Assembly (NCBI RefSeq): GCF_008831285.2
Contig: NC_045144.1
Span: 18,801,716-18,865,715, forward strand
DNA length: 64,000 bases
From: Nymphaea colorata
Taxonomy: Eukaryota; Streptophyta; Magnoliopsida; Nymphaeales; Nymphaeaceae
Direction of reading: 5' to 3'
Shown here: positions 14,856 to 27,032 of the stretch, in pieces
Layout of the letters: each line of letters opens with the position of its first letter
Position numbering within the stretch: position 1 is the stretch's first letter
Translations under genes and position numbers: made by a program
The notes under the pieces: generated by a model
Told to the model about the DNA's origin: nothing
Database searches by the model: none
The model's input: the letters and a program-made list of their open reading frames with translations, nothing else

Positions 14856-17800
14856 CTAGACAGTATGACCCTTCGAGCGTGAACGGGTTCCAGACCGAGA
14901 ATCGCCTTTTACAAGCTGAGGCAATGGTCTTTCAGGTTCTTTTATATCCTGTAATTGGGCCATTGTCTCAACAACAGAATTCATGTGAGGTCTGCTCTTT
15001 GGATCCGAAGAGAGACACTGGAGAGCAGTTGATGCTGCTATATAAGCGGCCTTCAGTGGATATTGGCCTTCCAGTCGATTGTCCATGATTCGGTATACCT
15101 TGTGCTTGTCGCCCATGTAACGCCTACCCCATTCCACCAGGTTCTGCTCCCCAGGAGGCCTGTTCTTGTCTAAAGCTCGCCGGCCAGAAAGCAGTTCTAG
15201 AAGGACTACTCCATAGGTGTATACATCACTCTTTGCAGTCAAATGGCCTTCGCCAACAAAATACCAATACATGACTTATAATTAGTAAAGAAATAACAAC
15301 AAAGTAGAAAAAAAAGCAATTTGATTGACATTATACCAGAAACGATCATGGACTAATAAAAGAAAACTAAAAACCTGGATGCTCTCCATACCTGTTGCGA
15401 TATATTCCGGAGCTGCATAACCGTAAGTGCCAATAACACGCGTAGAAACATGTGTTTGATCACCTGTAGGTCCATATTTTGCCAAGCCAAAGTCTGCAAG
15501 TTTTGGATTATAGTTCTGGAAGACAGCGGGAGATAGTGGTTCAGGTTCTCGTTCAAAAGACTCTTCAAGACATAATTTCTACCTCAAGTACAAGCAAACA
15601 ACATTACATGCAAAGAAGTCAGGCTGATACCATCAGCATAACGACAACGCCTCCCCCCCCCCCCCCCAAACAAACCCAAAAAAAGAACGCCATAGAGAAC
15701 CATGTACAAGCCACAGGTTTCATGTTAGAATTTTTTTCCAGCAAGAAATCTAAATTGACAACGCAACTGTCTCATTCTTTATAAACAGATAGGCTAGGAA
15801 TCAGCGCTAACAGTATCAATCTGCCATTTCTAAATCGCACAAGGGCCATAATGTTTTGTCATTGGAAAAGCCACGAAAAGACCACCTGCAACTTTCAACT
15901 TTGATAAAGATTCAAATTTCAAAGAATCAATGTCAATATAAGATTTAGGTGCCTTGCATTCTTGTCCTTTCCATGGGGAAGCGAAGCTAGGCCCATATAG
16001 TGTCTCCAAATGCCAACAATCATCCACAATTTATATGATAAAGTCAGGCCGCATAGTACAGAGAGCTTCTAATTTCAAATTATGTGATGTCACGACCCTC
16101 TACTAATAAAGGTCCATAAGGTCAGTCTTATTACTATCAATTAGAGTTACAGTAGACTTTTCACTATGTTAGAACACTGAAATTCTTCAGTAACAAACTG
16201 ACACGAAAAGTAGACATTAAAGGAAGCAACTACATAATAAAACTCAAATAGGGAAGGCACAGAATAAAGAAACTAGGGGTAAGATGTTGGCCATGACCAC
16301 CACAGGTTTTGGATGCATGAATTACATGATGCGACTAGCATCCATGAAAGTGTCACTGGTTGACAGAAGACATGAAAGCTAAACCAATGGTTCAAGCCAT
16401 GTGAATAAGATCAAACTAAAGTCTTCAGAGACATTTCAATAAAATTAAGAAGATAATGCCTATCCAATCATGCAACATCAGATCAAAGTTCACTTCTTAC
16501 AGAGTCAACACGTAAGCAGAATTCTCAGACGCAAAGTTGACATAAAAGAAAATCTAATTACAATAGATGCCAGATTACATAGTAAACCACTGCCTATCCA
16601 CCAGCAGATGTATTACATTTACTTGAAAAAAATTAGAACTTTAATCTGACAGACATGTTATACTTTGCATCTGCTGACAATAAATGTAAACCAGTATAAA
16701 CCATGTGAAAAACAAAAACTGATCAGTTTTTGTCACTTGCTTCTTCAAAGGAAACATTGAGAAGTTCTGCTAGTACAAGGACATAAATGTAATACTAAAG
16801 AAACAACCAATCAACGTCTATACCTATTCAAGAACGGCAGAGAAATGTGTGAACGAGGCATACCGAGTCAAGCAAAATATTAGATGCCTTAAAGTCACGA
16901 TATATTATTGGCCTTTCTAAATTGTGTAGAAAAGCAAGACCCTTAGCAGCTCCAAGAGCTATTTTCACTCTTATTGCCCACTGAAGTGGTTGATGGCTGA
17001 CCACTCCTACAGGAAAATGATCAAAAATTGGACAGTCAATAACCAATAAAAGAACAGTCTAATGATTTGACTCGGGTAGCAGCATTGGTTGTGAGACTGA
17101 CTGAAACATATGAAAATGAAATTCAGGACAAGCATTATCAATGTCAAGAGACTCATAATCAACACACCATAGCAAAAACAGGATGTAGTGAAAATTGAAA
17201 AATGAGCTAGTATTCGCTGCGAGTGTACACTATTCACTAAGAGTGATAGAATAAAATAAAATTGGTTACAATGGGAAGTAAAAGAAGTACAATTGTTCAG
17301 AGAGCAATTTATAGCCACAAAATTCAGTTCATTCGAATTTTCATTTCCACGATCATGCATATGTGTTTCTATTAGGCTATAGAACAATGTCAATGGCATC
17401 AAGGAAATGTAAAGTTAATGGGAGCAATGCTACCAAAAACCAAATTAATGAGGAAAACAGAAAATTCAGGTGGATCATAACCTTAGGATGTAAAGTACGC
17501 AGAATCAAACAGAAAGTTCTGTCATTACCACCAGTATTCTAGCTTAGCTTTTGTTGCATGGGGTGAAATGTGAATAGAACTAGGCAAAGGAACAAAGATA
17601 AGATCAGATGAATTCCATTTACCCAAGCATAGGCAAGTAAGAAAAGGTTAATGTACTTACTTCTGAAAAGATGGTTTTCCAGGCTTCCTTTTGACATGTA
17701 CTCATAGACCAACAAATACTGATCATCTTCGAAGCAATAACCAATTAGCTTTACCAGATTCGGATGGTGCAGTTTACCCAGGTAATTAACTTCAGCCTAT

Positions 17801-20727
17801 CCAAATGCCAATCAAAAGTTACACGAGTTCTTGCTTTCTTCAAACTTGGATACCTTACCAGAAAAATATAAAGACACGCCCTTAGCCTATCAACCAACAC
17901 AAAGATGCTTTGGTGCTTGGAATTCTCAAATAGTTCCTCAGTGCTTACCAACCATTCCTTTTGCCCTTGAAAACCCTTGTTGCTCATCTTCTTTATAGCC
18001 ACCGCCATACCCGAACCAGATTTGGACCCAATCAGTCCATGTTCATCTATCCAGCCTTTGAAAACACAGCCAAAACCACCCTCTCCAAGAAGACTATCAG
18101 GACGGAAATTTCTAGTTGCACTTCTCAGTTCATTAAAAGTGAAAGTCCTCAAATTACTTGAATGGAGTATCTGTCCTTCTGGAAGGTTTGTTGATGAAGT
18201 ACCATCACTGACAGAAGATAAAGTTTGGGTAGAGGTAGCAGAAGACTTGACTTCTGTACTGCTGGACCTTGGAAGTGCTGCATGAAATGCTTTTGTTACT
18301 GCAGCTACATTAAAGCATAAGAACAAAACAGAGGATTGCACATTATAGTTTCTTGTCTTGACAGATATGCCACCAGTACAAAAAGAACACTATCACACTA
18401 CACAAACAGAAAGCAAATTCACATTCTTAAATTTGCCTTATATTACACATCAAATGTGTTTGTCTGTGTGACGATTGGGAATGCTAGTGATTGACAACGC
18501 TGATGGCATGTGAGTTTTTTACCTTAACCAACACAACTGAAGGGAAAGGCAATTATGATGATCATGAATAGCAACTAAACAAGCAAAAGGATGATAAAAC
18601 AAATCATAATACATACAATAGGGCATTGTTCATTTGTAATAGTCACATTTGTGATCAGTGCATTAATAAGTTTCCAGAACACTACTTAAGTTTTGTACAT
18701 GAAAAATAAGCACAGTCCTTTTCCAATAGTTAATAAATGCCCTAATTGATAAAGCTTGATCAAACTCGTAAATGACATGGTTTCTTTCGTCGTATCATGC
18801 AACAGTTTACAGCAAGTGCTGAATGACATTCTATGAACATTAGTCGGTTCTTTGGCTGTTGGCCTATCTTCCACCATTCCTACAAAAAGAGAGCCATATA
18901 GCCATCTCATGCTTCAAAACCAAGGCTAACAACAGCTTATTTAAATTCAAACAACCTGCAAGTAAACAAATAGATGCACATCCACATAAACCCTGAAAAG
19001 AGGAAGACCATAAGTGGAACACTAAGCAGCTAACAAGATCCACAACCATAATCCGTTATGTTAGCAAAAGCATCAAAATCCCAAGGTCAACACATGAAGC
19101 AACCTTCTTAAAACATAGGCATAAAGTGACAGGACATTTTTGCTATCCAACTATATTTAGAGAAATCACTTATCCTCAAGGTGTAAATTTCCAGGCAGTC
19201 ACAGAATCCCTTTGTCAATGTTGTCAATGACAAACAAATGGAGCAACACAAACCTATGAAATATGAGCAAAAATAGGAAACCTTAATAAGCTGATTATAT
19301 TTTAACTTGCTGCCATCAACAGTTGGTGGAGGACCGTGTTGCAACTTGCAATACATTGTTATATGAGGATACCAATAAGGTAAAGAGTTCAATACAGATA
19401 TCAATTCATTAATGGTGACTATATCAGTGTATGGCATAAGAAATCTTCTCTAAACACGACATGAGTGCACTAACCTCAAGAATCAGCGCATATGCACCAT
19501 GGATCAGTTAGGTTTTGCTGGAAGCCTGAAACTAGGTCCAAGGTCCAATACACTTAAAAGGCCATTCTGAACATTATTATTGTTAAGATTCTGTCACAGT
19601 AACATGATATCAAAGTGCACCATCTTCGTCAGCCATATTCTCCATTTTCCTCATATGATGTTCATTCATAGGATGGCAACATCCCATGTGACGTAGGTCA
19701 AAAGTGCCTAATTTCCACTATAAATTGGTTCTTACTTCCTCATGGTAAGTGCATTCCAAAACCTACTTAACATTAGTACAAAGTACAAACAGCAGTCTTA
19801 GCATATCAAGGTGTCCACTATCTAGAACTTGTTGCTTCTTAAGCTTGGCAAGCCAGGTTAGGCAAATAACTAGCAAATTTTGCTCTATTCGTTTCCTTTA
19901 ACTTGAAAGGCTTAAGCCCAACCGCCTACAGCAAGCCCCTTGTTGGCAGTGATGCCATAACCTGTCTCAATGCACATCACACTCCTTATTCTAGTAAAGC
20001 CTGGCGCTACGATGCTATAAATTTCACGTTTATTTCAAACTGCTTAGTAGGCTACCTCCAATTTCTTCTGGGAGCATTCCCCATATAATGCCACATGGTA
20101 AAGTTTACCCATTTTTGACGCTACCTTCTGCTATTGCCACATCGCATCCTGAAGAAGACGGTCCTCCCTACCTCGCCATTTCACTATACATCGCTCCACG
20201 GCCCAAGACAACGACATTAAGAGATAGGATCGCAAAAAGAACATCCTCAGTGGGTTTACCATCATCAATAACAAAGAATCCCGTTGAGAACATTACAGGA
20301 TGAGTCAATTAATAGGCTACGAAATTTCATTATACACTTGACTTGGTATTGACTTTCTAATGGCTCATTATCGCCTTTCCTTCTGACCCTATCATATAGT
20401 CCTCGGTGGAGAAAAGAAAAAAGAAAAACAACCACAATAACATAGACACTGAAGAAAGAAAGCGACAAAGATCATCTCAACCGCCATCTGCAAATACAAT
20501 GAATGTCATCTGAACTCCACAGACAACAACAACAGTAGCAGCCGCAGCAACTAATCAAAACCAGAAGCCAACACGAAGCCTCCAAAACGACCATCAAATA
20601 GACAATACCAAGAAAAAACGAAGACCCGAAACATATAAGAAGAAGGAGAATAAGAAGTACCAGAGGATTGAGCGCTGTCCTGGGCTGAATTCTCCTCGAT
20701 CTTCGCTTTCTCCAAACAACTCCCCAT
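14856..20727 (-). CDS. Receptor-like cytoplasmic kinase, subfamily VII (PBL type)
   Basis: Six exons in transcript order are 20727-20661, 18304-17949, 17796-17661, 17006-16864, 15515-15392 and 15247-14856. They total 1218 nt and encode 405 aa. The start MGSCLEK has Gly2 for N-myristoylation and Cys4 for S-acylation, predicting a plasma-membrane anchor. The kinase domain has the glycine loop GEGGFG at 96-101, VAIK Lys127, helix-C Glu143, IYRDFKASN with Asp224, Lys226 and Asn229, DFG at 242-244, and the activation segment [18 protein letters not shown] ending near 272. All catalytic residues are present, so it should be active. Members relay pattern-receptor and growth signals as Ser/Thr kinases. 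The YRD in place of HRD is usual in this subfamily. Intron 1 is about 2.4 kb. Which PBL it corresponds to is unresolved. Confidence 0.92.
15653..15667. repeat. (C)15 homopolymer in kinase intron 4
   Basis: An uninterrupted 15-base C run lies 5' to the CAAAC-rich stretch. On the transcribed strand it is poly-G, close upstream of exon 5. Confidence 0.9.
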
Positions 20728-21510
20728 CTCCACAAGAAGAGAGAAAGAGAGTGAGCCAGCTCAATCCTCTCCCTACCAAGAACCCTTCCTCTTCCTAAAC
20801 ATACCGCCGACTGCCACCGATGGCGGAGAGAGATTTCTCCCTCCCCTTCATCCTCCTTAACTTCCTCCCCCCACCTTCCGCGTCCTCTGAAACTATAAAA
20901 GCTTAATACCAAGCGAAAACCTCCTCACCGAATAAAAACAAGGTCGTCCCAAGGACTTCCATGCTTCCTTCCGTCCCCAGTCTCTGCCTCACTGTTCCTC
21001 GACAATCATCCCCACTTTATTAACTATTGACATCTTCAACCGTACTTCATCGATATTGACAAATTGGTTCTCTCATTATAAGCCAACTTTTTCTATTAAA
21101 ATATATGAGTTTCTTTTTCAATAAAGTGAAACCAGTTGTTTAGAAATGAATATTATTCATTTTATTCCGAGCATCATATATATTTTTTTTTTCGGTTGCA
21201 GAGAAATGCAGTCGATCTGGACGCAGAACAGAAGAAACGCAACAGAAGTTGGCACCAACCACAGATCCTGCCATTTGAAAATCTGGAGTGAAAGATGTGC
21301 ATAAATTAACAAAGAACCAAAATTTGCAAGAAAAGTGAAAACGTTAGAAAGACTTGCGAATCACAGTTTCGGTACAAATCAGTCATGAATTTACAGGATT
21401 CTTTTCTTTTCTTTGTTATCTTGTCGTCCACAGGGTAAATTGAATTGCTTCACTGGACGTGCAGGTCTGTTCTTTCCTGACATAAGGGCATGACTGCTGT
21501 TTGCATGTGC

Positions 21511-21513
<3 letters not shown>

Positions 21514-21545
<32 letters not shown>

Positions 21546-21567
21546 GAGAGAGAGAGAGAGAGAGAGA
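21514..21567. repeat. Compound (TA)n-(GA)n microsatellite
   Basis: TA array 21514-21542, then GA array 21544-21567 joined by TGA. Confidence 0.95.
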
Positions 21568-21752
21568 AAGAGGTAGTAGATAAGGAACCATCTCATGCAT
21601 TGATCATTTTTAGATTGGTGATCTAGAGAAAAAATATGAATTAGTACTAACTTTCCATCACCTTTCTGTATTTATTTTTCTCTTAAACACCTATCTAAAA
21701 AAGAGCTGATGTTATCTCTTATCTACTTAGCATTTAAGTGTCTAGCACATAC

Positions 21753-21755
<3 letters not shown>

Positions 21756-21802
<47 letters not shown>
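21756..21802. repeat. (TA)n microsatellite
   Basis: About 23 uninterrupted TA units. Confidence 0.95.
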
Positions 21803-21806
<4 letters not shown>

Positions 21807-23198
21807 GTAAATAATGACTTTAATTTTATAGATTCACACTCACACACAGCTTACTCATGAAAGTCATTGAATCTATCGTGAAGAATACTCATTGACGAAA
21901 ATATTTTATCACCTGTTTTTTCTTGTTTTTCTTAGGGTGGCTCTCATGGGTGAACTGGGCATTTCCATTCAATTTCAATGATGCCATGTATTGGATGTTA
22001 TCGGATGTATAAAATTTAAAATTTGCTACCGGAAAACAATCACTATTCATGGTGCTTATTTTAACTTTAGCAATGATTTATTGTTCTTTTGGTAATAAAT
22101 TTTAAATTTTAGAAATCAGCAACTATTCCACACATGGCAGATGGTTTGAATCTAATTGGTAAACTTCATGACCAACTAGAAAGAAGATCTAGTCTCAAAG
22201 ATAGTAATAAAAAGTTTTAAATTGATAAAGCATAGAACATTGTGAACAAATAAAAGAAAGTCATTATTCACATTCATAAAACCATTCTTTATACCCAAAA
22301 GAAAGTACAGACAATTTTTGTGTTGATCTATGAAAATTCAAAGAATCTCAAATATTTTAAAAAGTTTTCCTTTTTGTACAGTATTCATCTACTTACGGAT
22401 AGTTTATACTTATTTTGAAGAAAAAAGAATTTGCCTTTGCAGAGTCAATTGTGAAAACTATTTCACAAGAAATTCAAACCAGTGACATCTGATCAATTTA
22501 GTAAGTGTTGAGTGTTGATAGATCATGGACATCTTATATCAAGTTTCAAACTTCTTTCAACTTACAACATATAAATTGAGTTTTTATGACCATTAATTAT
22601 TCTATTCCAAACTTGAACTTACTCAAAAATATGTCCAACGAGCCAAAGTTAAAAATTTACTCTTAAGATAGCACTATTGTATTATTTTTGCAAAACAAGT
22701 CATGCTTTATAAGTCATATAGCTAGAAAAGTCTTTTACTTAAAATGTGTAAAAAAATTCTCACTTTCTATATCATATCAATTGATTAATTTTGAACGAAT
22801 TCTTTTATTTAACTTTTTATTTAAAATATAATATTTTTTTGGTGAAGGCATGCTCTCCCTTAATTGCATTATGTCATATATAGTAGGTGAGCGCCTGTTC
22901 AATGCATCTTTTGTTGGAGTTGGCAAAAAGCAGGTTTTGGTTACCATGCTCTATTTTGGTTGACCCTTTGCATATAACAATCAAGTGATGCTGCCAAAAG
23001 CAAATTACAAAAAGGCGTTTGAATTTCTTTTATTTTGGGTGAACGGAGGAGACCCAAGTTGTCCGCAGGTATAATAAGGTTTGCTTTCAATGTCTCAGGC
23101 GTCTCTCCCGCTATACTTCAAGTGGTGCATTGGGGACCCTCCCTCTCCTTCTCTCTCTCCCTCCCCCTCGCCTCCATTAGAGGTTGATGTTCCTGATA

Positions 23199-23720
23199 GG
23201 GGTGAACAATAAGTCGAGCTACTCGAGCTCCACTTGTTAAAGCTTAGCTCGTGAACGAGTTCGAGCTGAGTCATTTATTTAACGAGTCGAGTTTGAATTC
23301 ATGAGTCGACTCGTTCAAATAATTGAGTTGAGTTCGAGCTCAACACGTAACTGCCGAGTCGAACTCGCGCTTAATCAAGTTTGTCGAGTCTTAATCAAGT
23401 CGATATATTTAAACGAGATTACGAGTTTGTCGAGCCTTAATTGGGTCGAGTTCGAGTTCAACACGTAACGATGAATATCAATTCTATTAAAATGAGTTTG
23501 TCGAGCCTTAATCGAGTCGAGCTCGAGGTCAACAAGTGACGATGAATATCAATTCTATTCAAACGAGTTTGGCAAGTCTTAATCGAGTAGAGCTCGAGCT
23601 CAACACGTAACTGCCGAGTCGAGCTTGAGCTGCATCCGTCTAGCTATTCTCTCGCTCGAGGTTTCATCAGTCGAGCCGAGCTCGAACTGACTTAACTTGG
23701 GCTCAACTCGTGTTCACCCC
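23199..23720. mobile_element. TA-flanked element, CTCGAG type, with internal 71-bp array
   Basis: The terminal ten bases ggggtgaaca are repeated exactly in inverse orientation at the right end (tgttcacccc). TA flanks both ends (23197-23198, 23721-23722). The 522-bp interior is packed with tcgagct/ctcgag words. It includes a tandem array of period 71 with units starting gagtttgtcgagccttaat at 23423, 23494 and 23565, plus a decayed earlier unit near 23378. There is no coding capacity. Confidence 0.65.
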
Positions 23721-24324
23721 TAGACTCCCCAATGCTCGAAATGAAAGCCGACACCTATCGAGAACTGAATTTCTTTTTCACGTGTGATGCAAACTGTAAA
23801 GTAAAAGAAATTGAAACCTGATCATGCAATTTAGCTACCGCTTTTGGTAAAAAAATTTAACAGAAAAATTTCTCTGTTAATTTGGTCTTATGGCAGATGA
23901 TGCACCCAATCCAAAAGTCTATGTAATTAGCATGAAATTTAAACCAATCTTGTCAAAAACGATTCTTGAACTAAATCTAGAAGCTGCAGATTAAGAAAAC
24001 TAAACGAGTTAATGATTCAGTTGAATTGGTCGTGAATCAGCAAATTTTACTAAAAAAATATTTTTCAAAAAATATAAATTAAATTAAGATATAAATTTCT
24101 TAAAATATTAAAATTATAAATGCAAAACCAAATTGGTTTACCACCAATTTAATTTGAATCGGTCGATTGAGACCGATTTTAACAACACATTAGAATTGAT
24201 AGTAAAGTGACACACCATCATAATCAAGGGGTTTTGTTGTTTGAATCTATCCAGGAAAAGTAACAGTAAAATGTCATTTGATTTGAGTTAAAAACGTGCA
24301 CTTTCTCTCTCGGGATGTACCATG

Positions 24325-24480
24325 AATGGAGTAGACTCGACTCGAACTTGTTCATATAAACTTGACTTGTTTAATAAACGAGTAGAACTCGAGCTTGAGT
24401 TAAAACTCTAGTTGTAAACAAATCAAATTGAGTTACACAAGCTCAACTCATTTAAACTCGATTGTATCTTCCCTGCTTAT
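24325..24480. mobile_element. Fragment of a CTCGAG-type element
   Basis: The stretch is rich in cgactcgaactt, gagtagaactcgagcttgag and aagctcaactc, like the interior of 23199-23720. No inverted termini are visible, so it is probably a truncated copy. Confidence 0.45.
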
Positions 24481-25215
24481 TAATCTTTAGGGGCATGTCG
24501 ATAATTTTTAATTAATTGTAACATCCTTTTAATGATTTTCATTTTTATTTAAAGAAAAAAAGAAGAATCAAATGACACGAGTTTATACTAGTCGAGCTCC
24601 ACCCGCTTGTTATACATTAATACTTTTCTCTCTAGCTTAAGGAGTAGTGTAACTGGTCACAGGTGGTAAAAATCTGGTCGTCAGTTTGATTTTTGTATGC
24701 ACTACTCTTTTAACCTGCGGACACTAGATGCACACCCAAGTCCCGAAATTGCCCGGGTCCCCAAAAGAGGGAGGAAGAAATCTCCGAAAACTAGAAAAAC
24801 GAGAAAATAATGAAACACTGTGTGGCCCTATATATATCAAAAACCAAACACGTATTCCTCCAAGTTGGATCTAGTGATGATCCGGACCATGTCCAACCAT
24901 AAATATACAATTTATTGCAGCATTACGATATGAGATTCCATAGCTATGAACCAATATCATCAAATTCACTACTGTTGTTATTGTATAGTTGGGGCAGTTG
25001 GCATACAACTGATCCTACAAAACCATCCACTTACAACTAAAACGAACAAATTCAAGGAGTTAAGGCCAAATTTCTCGCTTAGTTAAAGATTCTATGGGTT
25101 TAAGTGTCATCTTCCTCGAAGTTTTTCATTGTCAAATAGGCAACTACCGCTACAACAAAAGAATGAAAAAGAAATGATCTCGTTTGGGGCAACAGGTTTG
25201 AGCGGTTTCTACCCA

Positions 25216-25567
25216 GGGATGTCAACATATCCGATTGGAATTCGATGTAGGGATGTCAACATATCCGATTAGAATTCGATGTATCGTCTACCAAATCCGC
25301 TTTTAAATTCACGATCAATGCCGGTTCGAACTCTAATTTGGCTACTAATTCTTAAATAACTGCAATATGTTACGAACCGACTTTTGAAATGCATAGATAT
25401 TGAATACGAGAAAATTTAACTGGACGTATTGATGTTTATCATCTGATAGGCTGTTTATTTAAAACTAAATTCGAATCCAAACAAATCCGACTTCCAAACT
25501 AAATGCATTTTTCATATCCGATTTACTTAAAGCGGACCGGTCGGATATTAGATCCAAAATATCCCCC
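25216..25567. mobile_element. CGGATTCAGAT-type element with duplicated 5' end
   Basis: The terminal 34 bases (gggatgtcaacatatccgat...) occur twice in tandem, at 25216 and 25250, with one mismatch. The second copy is preceded by TA. The interior has the same degenerate gatt/aatc words as 12257-12641 and ends in a decayed copy of the terminus near 25567 (cggatattagatcc...atccccc). Confidence 0.5.
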
Positions 25568-27032
25568 ATTTCTACCCCACAATTTTACACTGCCTGGTAA
25601 AGCAACCATAGATAAGAGAGGCTAACCAGTGCTACGAAAGAACAAAGAAGAAAGGATCATACTCAAGAAGACAAGAACCTTTACTCTTTTGAGATAAGAT
25701 CAATTGATATTCCAAATACTTTTGTAGCATTGGTCCGTCTCAGTGACGTGAGAAACATTGAAGATGGAGCAATTCTTGACGACCAACCATAACCACCCCT
25801 TTGCTTGAACGCCCTTCATCTTCAACATGGATAATGCCGGTGGGACCAAGCATGACATGATTATGCTCGGCCACCATTGACTTCGCCACCCAAGAAAGAA
25901 AAATCAAATTCTGCATAGTTGCAGGGCCACAATAAATTTATGCATTGACTGACTATAGAAAATGATGGAAATGTTCGCATAACGTGTCAAATTCTGCACT
26001 ATATTATTCGTTACAGATTAAACAGAGTTGTCTAAAGTTGAACATGGTCTAAAAATATAACATATCATTGACCAGAGGAGGAGAAAAGTTCCCATGTGAA
26101 CAAGATTGAGTGACAACCTCCCACATGAGAAATTATACACATAGAAAGTTCACTTTGTAACAAGAAAACGCTGGCGAGAAGTTAACGATTTTCCTAATCT
26201 CTTCATCTCGAAGGAGGGAAAATTCTTTCGAACAAGAGTTCATGGCCATGCACCCGTGTCATTCGAAAAATACGGAAATCTCTGCCAATATCATAGCCAT
26301 GCACCCGTGTCTTGAGAACTAGAAACAGTCCCTTCCCGGGATAAGGAGAGCACAAGAGTTACGGCATTATATTTAACCCGAATGACAAAACTCACACGGA
26401 AGATTCTACCAATTATTTATTTGACATTCACTAAGTCAGATATCAAATATGGCAGCAACTAGCAACAAAATTATTAAACGCGGAAGACTTAAAGTTAAGG
26501 CTGAAAAGCAAAAACAATTGAAACAACTAATTGGGCAGTCCAAATTTGAAAGCAGAGGCAGCCTGAAAAACTCACATCTGCAGGGACTCCGATCATCCAA
26601 TCGGAGAGCTTCGCCAAGTCAAGACTTAGGGTTCTAAGCTCCAAGCCTCGGAATGAGTTTCAAAGTCCCCCCTCTCTCCTTGAGTCAGTCAACGTTAATG
26701 TTATAATTCATTAGAAGAATCCCAAACTGTGTCATACATCAATAAAGCAGAGAAATGATCAAACTAGAGCAGCACTCAGAAACCGAAAATATATATTAGA
26801 AAAATCAGCAAATATAACAACATTCCACAGATTGACCACACTAGAACTCAGATATTGATGTACAATAACATTCAAAACAGTTGAAGATGTGGTGTCACCA
26901 TTTGGACATTACAAGATCCTAGTCCAACCTTGTAAGCAACCAAGATAGACACGTAAAAACATCACCAGTAACCTCATCAAGCCCAAGAAAGCATTGGGCC
27001 AGTGAATAATCAATAATCAGCACGGTCGTTTT
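25568..27032. other. Intergenic region with S-acyltransferase 3' flank
   Basis: The right-hand part, from roughly 26780, should be the 3' UTR of the minus-strand S-acyltransferase. A plus-strand 62-codon ORF at 26449 is rich in Lys and Gln and has no recognised domain. Confidence 0.55.

Larger units (their letters stand above)
20728..23196. other. Kinase promoter side and gene-free A+T-rich region
   Basis: The first 250 bases contain the kinase leader, which is pyrimidine-rich on its coding strand. The rest is A+T-rich with two microsatellites and no recognised gene. Confidence 0.6.

Noticed and set aside
20472-20912. 146-codon minus-strand ORF near the kinase start
   Set aside because: It reads through the leader and exon 1 of the kinase in another frame; the MGSCLEK frame is the one that splices to the kinase domain.
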